A model generated the notes under the pieces. The model was given only the letters and a program-made list of their open reading frames with translations. It had not been told where the DNA came from and ran no database searches. Shown here piece after piece: positions 31,938 through 38,892 of a DNA stretch of 38,892 bases; within the stretch, counting starts at the first letter, position 1, and every line of letters starts with the position of its first letter. Source of the stretch: Actinomycetota bacterium (lineage in GTDB: Bacteria > Actinomycetota > Actinomycetes > Nanopelagicales > Nanopelagicaceae); contig JAPLBF010000030.1 of NCBI GenBank assembly GCA_026392825.1, forward strand, positions 1 to 38,892, read 5' to 3'. A program made the translations under genes and the position numbers.

Positions 31938-32177
31938 ATGTCATTTGTTATGTACTCAACTAGCTGGTGCGGATACTGCAAGCGCTTAAAATCTCAACTC
32001 GCCGATCTGGGCGTCACCTTTGAAGAGATCAACATCGAAGAAGTAGAAGGAACTGCCGAAATCGTAGAAAAAGTTAATGGCGGCAATCGCACAGTGCCAA
32101 CGCTGGTTTTCTCAGATGGCGCCGCAATGACAAATCCTTCAGCGAAGCAAGTTGTAGAAAAGCTCGCCACTCTGTAG
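31938..32177 (+). CDS. mrx1: Mycoredoxin (glutaredoxin-like, CGYC)
   Basis: A 79-residue thioredoxin-fold protein with the active-site motif WCGYC (C11, C14), the cis-proline segment TVPTLVF and the GGNRTVPT and TNPSA blocks that characterise actinobacterial mycoredoxin-1. It reduces mycothiol mixed disulfides on proteins with electrons from mycothiol. Its presence is a main reason to place the organism in Actinomycetota. It is 49 bases after the sugar operon, with a possible -10 box GATAACT near 31909, and is probably transcribed on its own. Confidence 0.9.
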   Translation: MSFVMYSTSWCGYCKRLKSQLADLGVTFEEINIEEVEGTAEIVEKVNGGNRTVPTLVFSDGAAMTNPSAKQVVEKLATL

Positions 32178-32198
32178 CCCAGCGGATAGTCTCCACTC

Positions 32199-33239
32199 AT
32201 GAGTCTTCGCTTCAGAAAGTCGATGAAGTTGCTTCCTGGCGTGCGCTTGAACTTCAGTAAAGAAACGGTCGGTTTATCTTTCGGTGTTCCCGGAGCTCGC
32301 TACACAATTAATTCAAAGGGACGCCGAACAATTACCACAGGCCTTCCCGGAACTGGTATCTATAACGTCGAAACCATCAGTAGCGGAACTCGTTCCTCAA
32401 GCGCTCGTGCGAGAACATCCACACAAGAAACTGAAACATTCGGCGGTCCGCCCGCCCCTGGCTTTTTTGCAGGCAAAGCAGAACGAGCACTTAACACTTT
32501 CTTACTAGATATTTACAATGCGGACAAACTTGCCGATGCAACGTATGTAATCGAAAAAGCCGCGGCGCTTCGAAATCAATATGAAGATTTGAAATACCCA
32601 CTAGAGCTGATCTCGTTCTTGCACGGAATCACCGATGATAAGTGGGAAACCGAGGCGGCCACGTGGGGCGCTGTTTTATGGGAGAACCGAGACCTAGCCT
32701 TTAGCAATAAACACGTCAACAAATACTTCAAAGGGATTAAGCCGCAGGTATCCATTGCAACCGGCATCTCAACGCAGATGCATTACAGCAAACAAACCCT
32801 TGGATTTATTTATTCCGAAGTCTTGCAGGGGCAGAAGAAGTATGAAGAAGCTGTTGCGGTATTGCTCCAGATGTCGGCAGATCAGATGGTGGCGGTTTCA
32901 CTTGCCGATATAGAGATATCAAATAAAGACTTTGATGGCGCGATTGAGACAACCGAAGATGTTGAAGTCTTTGATGATGCAACAGCAATGCTAATGACCT
33001 TGCGCGGTGTGGCATTTCGCGAAAAAGGGCTACACGAGGCTGCCGTTGAATGCTTCAAGCGAGCACTTAAATTGAAGGATTCCCCAGAGGCGCTAGAACA
33101 CCGCGCACTATTCGAACGCGGAGTTACCTACGCCCTAATGGGCAAGCGTGCGATGGGCATAAAGGATCTCGAAAAGATTTTAGTTGATAACCCTGATTAC
33201 CCAGAGGTCGAAAAGAAGTTAAGTGAGTTAAAGAAGTAA
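32199..33239 (+). CDS. DUF4236 domain protein with C-terminal helical (TPR-like) repeats
   Basis: A 346-residue protein. Residues 1-60 (MSLRFRKSMKLLPGVRLNFS, then GLSFGVPGARYTIN and TTGLPGTGIYN) match the small DUF4236 domain, often found alone at the N-terminus of bacterial proteins of unknown role. A serine- and threonine-rich linker (about 62-85) leads to alpha-helical repeats to the end, with TPR-like units such as YEEAVAVLLQMSADQMVAVSL and EAAVECFKRALKLKDSPEAL. There is no signal peptide or membrane segment. It is 21 bases downstream of mycoredoxin. Function unknown; protein-protein interaction is likely. Confidence 0.75.
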   Translation: MSLRFRKSMKLLPGVRLNFSKETVGLSFGVPGARYTINSKGRRTITTGLPGTGIYNVETISSGTRSSSARARTSTQETETFGGPPAPGFFAGKAERALNTFLLDIYNADKLADATYVIEKAAALRNQYEDLKYPLELISFLHGITDDKWETEAATWGAVLWENRDLAFSNKHVNKYFKGIKPQVSIATGISTQMHYSKQTLGFIYSEVLQGQKKYEEAVAVLLQMSADQMVAVSLADIEISNKDFDGAIETTEDVEVFDDATAMLMTLRGVAFREKGLHEAAVECFKRALKLKDSPEALEHRALFERGVTYALMGKRAMGIKDLEKILVDNPDYPEVEKKLSELKK

Positions 33240-33258
33240 CACAAAATCTTTTTAAATC

Positions 33259-33267
33259 TTATCCACA
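33259..33267 (+). promoter_or_regulatory. Single consensus DnaA box
   Basis: TTATCCACA matches the strongest DnaA-box 9-mer. No second copy or AT-rich unwinding region is seen nearby, so it is not an origin by itself. Confidence 0.3.
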
Positions 33268-33279
33268 GCGAAAGCAAAA

Positions 33280-33312
33280 AACCTAAATCAGTTTCATCAA
33301 CTGACTTAGGTT
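33280..33312 (-). terminator. Intrinsic terminator on the minus strand
   Basis: Arms of 14 bases (33280-33293 and 33299-33312) pair with one mismatch around a five-base loop. Read on the minus strand the hairpin is followed by TTTTGC and then TTT, a good intrinsic terminator for transcripts coming from the gene at 33462-33944. On the plus strand no T-run follows, but it may stop transcription from the DUF4236 gene less efficiently. Confidence 0.7.
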
Positions 33313-33323
33313 CTGTCCTGCGT

Positions 33324-33398
33324 ACCGCTGTAGCTCATTTGGATAGAGCATCCCACCAACTATGGGAATGGTAGCGGGTTCGAGCCACGCCAGCGGTA
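33324..33398 (+). tRNA. tRNA-like gene with unusual features, isotype unclear (anticodon position AAC)
   Basis: A full cloverleaf can be drawn. The acceptor is ACCGCTG/CAGCGGT and the D-arm GCTC/GAGC with GG in the loop. The anticodon stem is TCCCA/TGGGA with loop CCAACTA, and the T-arm is GCGGG-TTCGAGC-CACGC. Discriminator A follows and no CCA is encoded directly. Several points are odd. Loop position 33 is C instead of the near-universal T, the anticodon would be AAC (valine), the T-stem has one G-A mismatch and the first acceptor pair is A-T. The acceptor also continues outward to a perfect 12-bp stem (33319-33330 with 33391-33402). The D-arm region resembles arginine tRNAs. It may be a divergent tRNA, a pseudo-tRNA or a tRNA-like RNA. 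Confidence 0.6.
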
Positions 33399-33408
33399 CG
33401 CACCACAG

Positions 33409-33449
33409 AGTGGCCCCGCGCTAGTTACGTGGGGCCACTTTACCTTTAC
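33409..33449 (+). terminator. Strong terminator after the tRNA-like gene
   Basis: AGTGGCCCCGCG and CGTGGGGCCACT form a 12-bp stem (one G-T pair) with a seven-base loop at 33409-33439, followed by the T-rich tract TTACCTTTACT. It terminates plus-strand transcription coming from the tRNA-like gene and sits just beyond the 3' end of the convergent gene at 33462. Confidence 0.8.
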
Positions 33450-33461
33450 TACTTTGCGTAA

Positions 33462-33944
33462 CTACCCACAACTAATGTTGTGAATCTCGGCGAACATATC
33501 CGCATCTTTCCCCGGACGCTCTAAGACATAATCACCACAGACCTGGCAGAAGGCGTCGTAGTAATAAACCCCGAGCTCTTCCATCCATTTGTAGTCATAG
33601 ATAAATGCAACAACCACTTCATCGAAATCCGGCAACGAGCGATGTCCCCGACCGCGATGGGCCGCATCCAATTCCAAATGCGCAAGACCACCGACTTCGG
33701 CCTTGGCCCCCATTGGAATCACCAACCCACAAGTGCAGCGCCATTCCTGGCCGCAGTAATTCACATAACCCCAATGCCACTTCTGATCTTGCCAACCCTT
33801 TAAATTGGCATATCGCAGCCAATTCTTAAAGCGCCCGTACTTTTCCATCGTTCCGCCAGGTGTGTCATTCTGTTTTTGCTTTAGCTCGATTAACAACTCA
33901 GCAGCAACGCTCACATCAACATATTTCTTCTTTGCTTTTGGCAT
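33462..33944 (-). CDS. Hypothetical protein with putative metal-binding cysteines
   Basis: I do not recognise this protein. The ATG at 33944 (MPKAKKKYVDVS) is preferred over a GTG three codons upstream because AAGGA lies about ten bases before it. The 160-residue product has a basic start, an aromatic-rich middle (KGWQDQKWHWGYVNYCGQ) and two cysteine pairs, CTC and CQVC, with a further cysteine at the end (ISCG), suggesting a zinc site. There is no signal peptide or membrane segment. It is convergent with the tRNA-like gene and has its own minus-strand terminator at 33280-33312. A -10-like TATATG is at 33970-33975. Confidence 0.65.
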   Translation of the reverse strand: MPKAKKKYVDVSVAAELLIELKQKQNDTPGGTMEKYGRFKNWLRYANLKGWQDQKWHWGYVNYCGQEWRCTCGLVIPMGAKAEVGGLAHLELDAAHRGRGHRSLPDFDEVVVAFIYDYKWMEELGVYYYDAFCQVCGDYVLERPGKDADMFAEIHNISCG

Positions 33945-34247
33945 AACAAACACAGTCCTTAATGGACCTCATATAGAGACCCGCTCTTCTGGCGGTGTCA
34001 TTCATCGCCAGCAGGTCTTCTTTAGAACCACCGTGCGCGGTTGGCGCGGTTGGTACTAAGCAAGCTAAAGGCTTAACGCTTAGTTCTTGACCTAGGTAAA
34101 AGGTACCGCACGGCAGTGACAAGGTGAGGAGCAATTTCCCATTCAAAATGGGGTGATTAAATGAGATTTCCTTCTCTCGTAATCGGTAGATGAGTATTAT
34201 TCGAGAAGTTTAATCTGGCCAAGGGCTTAGAGAGATTGAGGTGGCTG
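33945..34247. other. Divergent intergenic region before the envelope operon
   Basis: About 300 bases without a supportable gene. It contains a tandem repeat of GCGCGGTTG (34035-34052), a short inverted repeat TGGCG/CGCCA near 33992-34014, a minus-strand -10-like TATATG (33970-33975) and a plus-strand -10-like TATTAT (34196-34201) about 47 bases before the M48 start. Open frames here lack ribosome sites. Confidence 0.5.
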
Positions 34248-35567
34248 ATGGATTTATTAGCCTCTCGCGCAAAATGGCGCACTCTTGCCATCTTGGCTTT
34301 GATGTACGCAATTATGTTGCAACTAGGATACATAGTTGCACTTCTTGGTGGTTATCAAGTAGGTATTGCCGCAATAGCCATTGTTAGCGTTATTGCACTA
34401 ATGGTTGATGCTTATTCATACTGGCAATGCGACAAAATAGTAATTCGAATAACCGGAGCCAGAGTAGTTAGTGCATCCGAGGCGCCATTTCTGCATAATA
34501 TGATTGAAGAGTTATGTATTGCAAGCGGATTGCCTAAACCGCAAATCGCAATTGTTGACGATCCATCCCTCAATGCATTTGCAACGGGTCGCGATCCACA
34601 GCACGCTTTAGTTGCGGTAAATACAGGATTGCTGGAAGCGCTCGACGACAACGAACTCCGCGGAGTTCTTGCACACGAGATGTCACATATTTATAACCGA
34701 GATATCTTTGTCAGCGCGGTTTCCGCTGTCTGTGTGCGCATTGTCAGCGCAATCGCAAATGGTTTTATTTTTGCCGGAATCGCCGCACTCACCGCACCAA
34801 GCGCACCAGGAAGAAAGACTAAAGAAGAGCAAGATGCAGAAAATGGTCGCCGCGCCATGGGATTAGGGCTATTGCTAATTGGAACTTTCTTGGCAATTAC
34901 CTTCGTTCCAGCTTTGGCTATTTTGCAATTTGCCATCAGTCGCACCCGCGAATCAATGGCCGATTTAACCGGCGTTAAATTTACGAAAGACCCGGAAGCC
35001 CTAGCAAGCGCGCTTCGAAAGATTACAGGTTCAGATATCCCTACTTACACGCGTGCTGGTGGCACGGCTCATATGTGGATTGCGAAGCCACAATTCACGG
35101 GGGGTGGACTCAGCAACTGGATGTCTTCTCTAACTAGCAGCCACCCTGATCCGGCAACGCGAATTGCAACGATTGATGCTGTCGCACGGGGACAAAGCGT
35201 TGATTTGGCTCTTGCGAAGCAAACTCAATCTTCCGCATCGATCGCTTTCGCTGGATTGCTTGCAGCCGCGTTAGTCATAATTCCTGGTTATTTTGTTGGT
35301 ACCAATCCTTTACAAGTTGGAATTGTTTCAGATTATTACGGAACCGATGGTGATTACACCGATACCGGAAATTCCGATGGTTCTTCAGACGGGTACTACG
35401 AAGAAGAAGTCAATCCTGATGCGGATGGTGGTTTTGGCGACGGAACAACCACTGACAACGGCGATGTGAATCCCGAAGATGCAACAGGAGGTCTCGGAGA
35501 TGGAAGTTCAGATGAAAGTACAGATGAAACAGATGCAGAACCGGACGCAGTAGGAGGACTAGGATGA
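34248..35567 (+). CDS. Membrane M48-family zinc metallopeptidase with acidic C-terminal tail
   Basis: The ATG at 34248 (MDLLASRAKW) follows GAGGTGG, which favours it over a TTG four codons earlier. The 439-residue protein has two N-terminal membrane helices (about 10-56) and the HExxH motif in LAHEMSHIYNRD (H143, E144, H147). Two further helices follow, then the third zinc ligand E235 in RESMADLTG, as in HtpX-like proteases. After another helix (about 328-350) comes a low-complexity tail rich in D, E, G, T and S, with three units of the type NPxxxxGGxGDG ending in VGGLG. Such proteases degrade misfolded membrane proteins. It is the first gene of a four-gene envelope operon and overlaps lemA by ATGA. 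Confidence 0.9.
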   Translation: MDLLASRAKWRTLAILALMYAIMLQLGYIVALLGGYQVGIAAIAIVSVIALMVDAYSYWQCDKIVIRITGARVVSASEAPFLHNMIEELCIASGLPKPQIAIVDDPSLNAFATGRDPQHALVAVNTGLLEALDDNELRGVLAHEMSHIYNRDIFVSAVSAVCVRIVSAIANGFIFAGIAALTAPSAPGRKTKEEQDAENGRRAMGLGLLLIGTFLAITFVPALAILQFAISRTRESMADLTGVKFTKDPEALASALRKITGSDIPTYTRAGGTAHMWIAKPQFTGGGLSNWMSSLTSSHPDPATRIATIDAVARGQSVDLALAKQTQSSASIAFAGLLAAALVIIPGYFVGTNPLQVGIVSDYYGTDGDYTDTGNSDGSSDGYYEEEVNPDADGGFGDGTTTDNGDVNPEDATGGLGDGSSDESTDETDAEPDAVGGLG

Positions 35568-36106
35568 AAATCGCAATCGGAGTAATAGCACTGCTAATTA
35601 TCTTCTCAATAATCCAATACAACGCAATTGTGCAGGCAAAAGTTCGCGTAGATTCTGCGTGGTCACAGATTGATGTCCAGTTGCAACGTCGTATGGATTT
35701 AATTGGAAATCTCGTTGAAACGGTTAAGGGTTATGCCAACCACGAAAAGTCGACGCTTGAAGCGGTAATTTCTGCACGCGCAAAGGCTGTATCCAGTTCT
35801 TCACCTGCCGAAAGCGCTGCTAATCAAAATATGCTGACACAAGCCCTCGGCAAATTATTAATGATTTCTGAGGCCTATCCAGAGCTGAAAGCGAATCAAA
35901 ACTTCTTGAGCCTGCAAGATGAATTAACTAGTACAGAAGGCCGTGTTGCATACTCACGTAATTACTACAACGAATCTGTGCAGATTTATAACACCAGGAT
36001 CTCCTCATTTCCTTCAAACATTTATGCGAAAATGCAAAATGCAACTCTTAAAGAGTTCTTCATTACCGATGAGGCTTCTCGCGTAGCTCCGAAGGTTCAG
36101 TTCTAA
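35564..36106 (+). CDS. lemA: LemA family membrane protein
   Basis: A 180-residue LemA protein: one N-terminal helix (about 2-20), QYNAIVQAKVRVDSAWSQID, then RRMDLIGNLVETVKGYANHEKSTLEAV, which is the family's signature, and a helical remainder with YNxxxxxYN (YYNESVQIYN). The outside part forms a helical bundle. LemA genes often neighbour M48 proteases, as here, where the start overlaps the protease stop by four bases. The molecular role is unknown; envelope quality control is a reasonable inference. Length is normal for the family. Confidence 0.93.
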   Translation: MKIAIGVIALLIIFSIIQYNAIVQAKVRVDSAWSQIDVQLQRRMDLIGNLVETVKGYANHEKSTLEAVISARAKAVSSSSPAESAANQNMLTQALGKLLMISEAYPELKANQNFLSLQDELTSTEGRVAYSRNYYNESVQIYNTRISSFPSNIYAKMQNATLKEFFITDEASRVAPKVQF

Positions 36107-36115
36107 GGAGCCAAA

Positions 36116-36601
36116 ATGAGCGACTACCAACCAAGCTTTATCGGCGAAAAGCGCAATGCGCCTATTTGGCAGGTATTTGCGGTGGTGGTCGTTTTGATGG
36201 TACTTGCTGCTTCCTCTTTTTACTACGGAAGTAAGCATCCTTCTTCAGGGTTTTCCACCGGTTCTGATTACAGCACTGACTATGGAACCGACGGAACTGC
36301 AGATTATGGAACCGATGGGGGAACGGATTATTACGACGATGGATCATCCGGAGGCGGAACTCAGGTTCAAACTTATATTCTCAATAATTTCATAGGTTTC
36401 GGATCAACATCCGTTGAACAAACTATTAGAGCATCGGGGCTCTTTGTAAATACAAGATACACAAATGGCGACCCGTCACTAAACGCCAGATTAAATAACG
36501 GATGTGTTGTAATTGATCAGAGTCCGGCAGCTGGAACTGAAGTTTATGCCGGTAGCACCGTTGTTATTCTGGCCGATTGCCCATTAACTGGACAAGGATA
36601 A
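36116..36601 (+). CDS. Membrane-anchored protein with YGTDG repeats and a PASTA-like domain
   Basis: A 161-residue protein. A short cytoplasmic segment (1-19) leads to one membrane helix (about 20-41). Then come a linker with repeated DYGTDG-type units (about 50-82), rich in D, Y, G and T, and a C-terminal PASTA-like domain (about 88-157) with VEQTIRASGLFVN and VVIDQSPAAGTEVYAGSTVVI. PASTA domains bind peptidoglycan fragments or act as wall sensors. AAGGAG precedes the ATG. The linker resembles the tail of the M48 protease two genes upstream. Cysteines in GCVVI and ILADC may form a disulfide. Confidence 0.8.
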   Translation: MSDYQPSFIGEKRNAPIWQVFAVVVVLMVLAASSFYYGSKHPSSGFSTGSDYSTDYGTDGTADYGTDGGTDYYDDGSSGGGTQVQTYILNNFIGFGSTSVEQTIRASGLFVNTRYTNGDPSLNARLNNGCVVIDQSPAAGTEVYAGSTVVILADCPLTGQG

Positions 36602-36604
36602 GAA

Positions 36605-37627
36605 ATGAAGAGACTCGGATTATTCCTTGCTATTTTTGCTCTAGTTATGACTCCAGTTAGCCCTACACAGGCTGCAGGAGATGCAGATCCAACCATCGCC
36701 ATAACAACCCCATCGGCTGTGGTCAAAGGCGTTACCTCTATTGCAGTAAATGCAGCCGTTGATCCAACCGGCACATCAAAGTTGAAATCAGTAGCAATCG
36801 CTATTAATGGCGTTCCTTCTTATTCCGTTGCCATCAACTCTGCTTCAGGCAGTTACTACAGCACGGCATATGACAGCTGCTCCTTCAGCACGCTCAGCAC
36901 AGTCAATGTCTGTTGGAATACGCAATCACTTACAACTTCTACCTACACTTTTTACACAGATACCACTTCGTGGCCAACTGGCACCTATCAAGTCACCGCC
37001 TATATCAAAGACACCAATGATCGAGTGGCAGCTAGTTCTTCAATAAATTTGATCATTCCAGTTGCACCAACTCTGGCGCTTTCAATATCTAAGATAACTA
37101 CAACAGGCAATTCATCATTTGCGCTTGCAATTACTGGAGTTAAGTCAATCGGTGCAGGCACTGCAGTACTTCAAAGCAGCGTATACGGCAATGGAGATTG
37201 GGTAACGGTTGCCACCTTTACTGGTGCAATGGGCGCAATGACTGCGAGCGCCCCCGTCGAACTTGGGCAATATATTCGCGTTTTATTCACTGGCGCCGCA
37301 GAACTTCTTGATGCTTCAAGCAAAACGTTGCAAGTTCTAGTCACGCCAAAAGTCACGTGCAAACTCGCCACCACCGGAAAAATCGGCAAGAAGATTGTTG
37401 GTTCGTGTACTTCAAATATGTCCTTGCCAAGCGTGGAGGTGAGCCTCCAGACTTCAACCGGTGCAACTTGGACAATTCTTGGAACAGGATCGGTAAAAGG
37501 TAAGAGCATTCCAATCAATGTGACCCCGAAGAAAAAAGGCACTCTTTTTGTAGTGCTGACCTCTTCCGGAATCGAAGGCAAGCTTGGCGAATTCCAATCC
37601 AATATCGTCAAGATCAAGGTCACTTAG
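36605..37627 (+). CDS. Secreted Ig-like beta-sandwich protein
   Basis: A 340-residue exported protein. The signal peptide is clear: MKR, a hydrophobic core LGLFLAIFALVMTPV, and cleavage probably after PTQA (residue 23). Residues 27-135 look like an Ig-like domain (PTIAITTPSAVVKGVTSIAV, ending YQVTAYIKDTNDRVAASSSI), with a cysteine pair in CSFS and VCWN. A second and third beta-rich segment follow, the last lysine-rich with the GKIGKKIVGSC and VTPKKKGTLFVVL segments. No enzyme motif is visible. It closes the envelope operon, three bases after the PASTA gene, and may be a wall-associated partner of it. Confidence 0.75.
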   Translation: MKRLGLFLAIFALVMTPVSPTQAAGDADPTIAITTPSAVVKGVTSIAVNAAVDPTGTSKLKSVAIAINGVPSYSVAINSASGSYYSTAYDSCSFSTLSTVNVCWNTQSLTTSTYTFYTDTTSWPTGTYQVTAYIKDTNDRVAASSSINLIIPVAPTLALSISKITTTGNSSFALAITGVKSIGAGTAVLQSSVYGNGDWVTVATFTGAMGAMTASAPVELGQYIRVLFTGAAELLDASSKTLQVLVTPKVTCKLATTGKIGKKIVGSCTSNMSLPSVEVSLQTSTGATWTILGTGSVKGKSIPINVTPKKKGTLFVVLTSSGIEGKLGEFQSNIVKIKVT

Positions 37628-37694
37628 ACACCCGATCGGAATAGAACCCGCCCCAAGCGTGTTTGACCGTGCGTAGCGGAGCCCCAAACCCGAC

Positions 37695-37710
37695 CCGAAC
37701 GCCTGTTCGA
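37695..37710. promoter_or_regulatory. Putative SOS (LexA) box
   Basis: CCGAACGCCTGTTCGA matches the actinobacterial LexA site TCGAAC-N4-GTTCGA in 11 of 12 defined bases. It lies in the 202-base gap between the secreted Ig-like gene and the TPR gene, about 120 bases before the latter. A -10-like TTACTCT follows at about 37720. The gap otherwise holds no supportable gene. Confidence 0.55.
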
Positions 37711-37829
37711 AAACTGTGTTACTCTCCGCTTCCCTCTAAGGAACCCCCAAGTCACGGATCCACCCATGTCAGTGACCCTTGGTAACTTTTGCAACTGTCC
37801 GAAGCACATTCCCGAAGAAGAAGGAAACG

Positions 37830-38774
37830 GTGAGCGCAGAAAACAACAATGAGAACAACACCCAAGAGCTAGAACTCTGGGAGCGAATGAGTACGACCGA
37901 AGGTGCCGAAAGAGCTGAAGTCTTAGATGAACTCAGCCACATCGCATTCCGGCGAGATGCTTTCAACGAATGCTTACAACTCGTTGATACATCAATCGAT
38001 ATCTACTTCAAACTAGGTATGGATTCACATATTAAAGAACTTATCCACCTCTATGAAGGAAAAGCATATTCACTGCGCCACTTAAAGCGCCAAGCAGAAT
38101 CTGCAGATACCTTCGAGGAAATAGCCAAGTTGTTTCAGATCGATGATGACACAACCGGTTATATCAAAGCCAAACGCGCCGCCGCCTGCGATTGGTATGA
38201 CGCCAGAGAATGGCAGAAATGTTTAGACGGACACCTAGCCGCACAAAGTGCAATTGATCCAGATGCAACACCGATGTCGATGGGGATCGACCTTCTAAAT
38301 ATCGGAACTGCACAGATCAAATTAGAGATGCACACCGAAGCAATTGCAACGTTCCTAAGCGCTCGCAAACTATTTAAAGAAGCGAAAAATCCGGAATACG
38401 TAAACTGGGCCGATCAGTATCTAGCGATTACATATGCAGTGCTAGAAAATGGCCCAGAAGCAAAGTTCCACGCCAAGCATTACTTCAACTATTCAAAAGT
38501 CGCCGAAGATATGTCAATGGAAGGCTTTGCACGTTATCGTCTCGGCGTCGCACATCTGCTCTGCCAAGAGTATGAAGATGCGCAACGAGAATTGGTCTCG
38601 GCCCTAGAACAATTAACACTCGATGATAATAAAGATTGGGAAGAGATCCTCGGTGCAAACCAAGCACTAGCTAAAGCGCTCACCGCACTTGGCAAAGAGG
38701 AAGAAGCCAATATCCGGCTAGAGCGCATAGCCACTATCGCAGAAACAATTTTCGGCGATGAAAAAGCTGCATAA
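37830..38774 (+). CDS. TPR-repeat protein
   Basis: The GTG at 37830 (MSAENNNENN) is chosen because AAGAAGGAAAC lies directly before it; a TTG 17 codons upstream has no ribosome site. The 314-residue protein is almost all alpha helix, with tetratricopeptide-like units such as AFNECLQLVDTSIDIYFKLG, HLKRQAESADTFEEIAKLFQ, HTEAIATFLSARKLFKEA and EYEDAQRELVSALEQL. There is no signal peptide or membrane segment. TPRs act as protein-binding scaffolds. A putative SOS box lies upstream. The stop overlaps the start of a secreted-protein gene. Function unknown. Confidence 0.75.
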   Translation: MSAENNNENNTQELELWERMSTTEGAERAEVLDELSHIAFRRDAFNECLQLVDTSIDIYFKLGMDSHIKELIHLYEGKAYSLRHLKRQAESADTFEEIAKLFQIDDDTTGYIKAKRAAACDWYDAREWQKCLDGHLAAQSAIDPDATPMSMGIDLLNIGTAQIKLEMHTEAIATFLSARKLFKEAKNPEYVNWADQYLAITYAVLENGPEAKFHAKHYFNYSKVAEDMSMEGFARYRLGVAHLLCQEYEDAQRELVSALEQLTLDDNKDWEEILGANQALAKALTALGKEEEANIRLERIATIAETIFGDEKAA

Positions 38775-38892
38775 CCCACGTGCCACTGCAGCGGTTGCAA
38801 TCGCAGCCGCTGCAGCCTTAGGCGCAACAATTCTCCTGAACTCCATTGCACCCAGCAGCCAATCAATCTCAACTGCCGCAAAAGATATTTAC
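38758..38892 (+). CDS. Secreted or membrane-anchored protein, N-terminal fragment cut by the window edge
   Basis: From the ATG at 38758 the frame stays open for 45 codons to the window end. It starts MKKLHNPRATAAVAIAAAAA and continues LGATILLNSIAPSSQSISTA, a classical signal peptide or N-terminal anchor with a long alanine-rich core. The start overlaps the TPR gene by 17 bases, which suggests coupling, but no strong ribosome site is seen. The rest of the protein, and so its function, lies outside the window. Confidence 0.6.
   Translation, partial: MKKLHNPRATAAVAIAAAAALGATILLNSIAPSSQSISTAAKDIY

Noticed and set aside
33259-33267. Replication origin suggested by a perfect DnaA box
   Set aside because: Only one box, with no cluster, no AT-rich unwinding region and no dnaA or dnaN nearby.
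33916-34146. 76-codon minus-strand frame overlapping the start of the cysteine-containing hypothetical gene
   Set aside because: No ribosome site; it overlaps the better supported gene at 33462-33944 in another frame.
37624-37809. 61-codon minus-strand frame across the SOS-box gap
   Set aside because: Arginine- and glycine-rich composition typical of chance frames in a GC-rich gap; no ribosome site.
1-38892. CRISPR arrays, insertion sequences or prophage genes
   Set aside because: No regularly spaced repeats, transposase or integrase motifs, or phage structural genes were seen on either strand.

Overview
The window looks like chromosomal DNA from a streamlined, moderately low-GC actinobacterium. 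The clues are a mycoredoxin with a CGYC centre, a mycobacterial-type SOS box, many GTG and TTG starts, an ABC sugar importer with no ATPase of its own, and very tight ATGA gene overlaps. A freshwater acI/Nanopelagicales-type organism is my best guess. It is an inference from gene style, not from a marker gene.

Positions 1-18069 form a catabolic island of mostly divergent and convergent operons. A seven-gene minus-strand operon (5639 to 1) encodes a TPP-dependent 2-oxoacid dehydrogenase E1 beta and E1 alpha, a stand-alone lipoyl domain, two enolase-superfamily (mandelate racemase-like) enzymes around a DapB/amine-dehydrogenase-like reductase, and a truncated SDR. Next come a class III CoA-transferase, a cytoplasmic ceramidase-fold hydrolase, three SDRs, a sugar isomerase, an MFS and a DMT transporter. 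A tandem of three more ceramidase-fold paralogues (13825-18069) closes the island. The four paralogues differ in catalytic residues, and this is the most unusual content of the window.

Positions 18298-23377 hold pyruvate phosphate dikinase, a 49-residue CDGSH-like iron-sulfur protein, a DoxX-like membrane protein and a tail-to-tail type II restriction-modification pair, both genes starting with TTG.

Positions 23598-31888 are a second sugar-catabolic region: a VOC protein, a divergent SDR, and an eight-gene plus-strand operon (binding protein, two permeases, SDR, aldose-epimerase-like protein, VOC protein, SDR, SMP-30 lactonase). Its promoter (TTGACA, 17 bp, GATTAT) is followed by an 18-bp LacI-type palindrome. 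The same half-site ACTGGAAA lies just behind the promoter of the E1 operon and in the region upstream of the ceramidase-like tandem, so these operons may share a regulator encoded outside the window. Together they suggest uptake of a sugar or sugar conjugate, hydrolysis in the cytoplasm, oxidation to a lactone and acid, dehydration to a 2-keto-3-deoxy acid, and oxidative decarboxylation to an acyl-CoA. The substrate is unknown.

Positions 31938-38892 look more like core genome: mycoredoxin, a DUF4236/helical-repeat protein, an odd tRNA-like gene, a cysteine-containing hypothetical protein, a four-gene envelope operon (M48 peptidase, LemA, PASTA protein, secreted Ig-like protein), an SOS box, a TPR protein and the start of a secreted protein.
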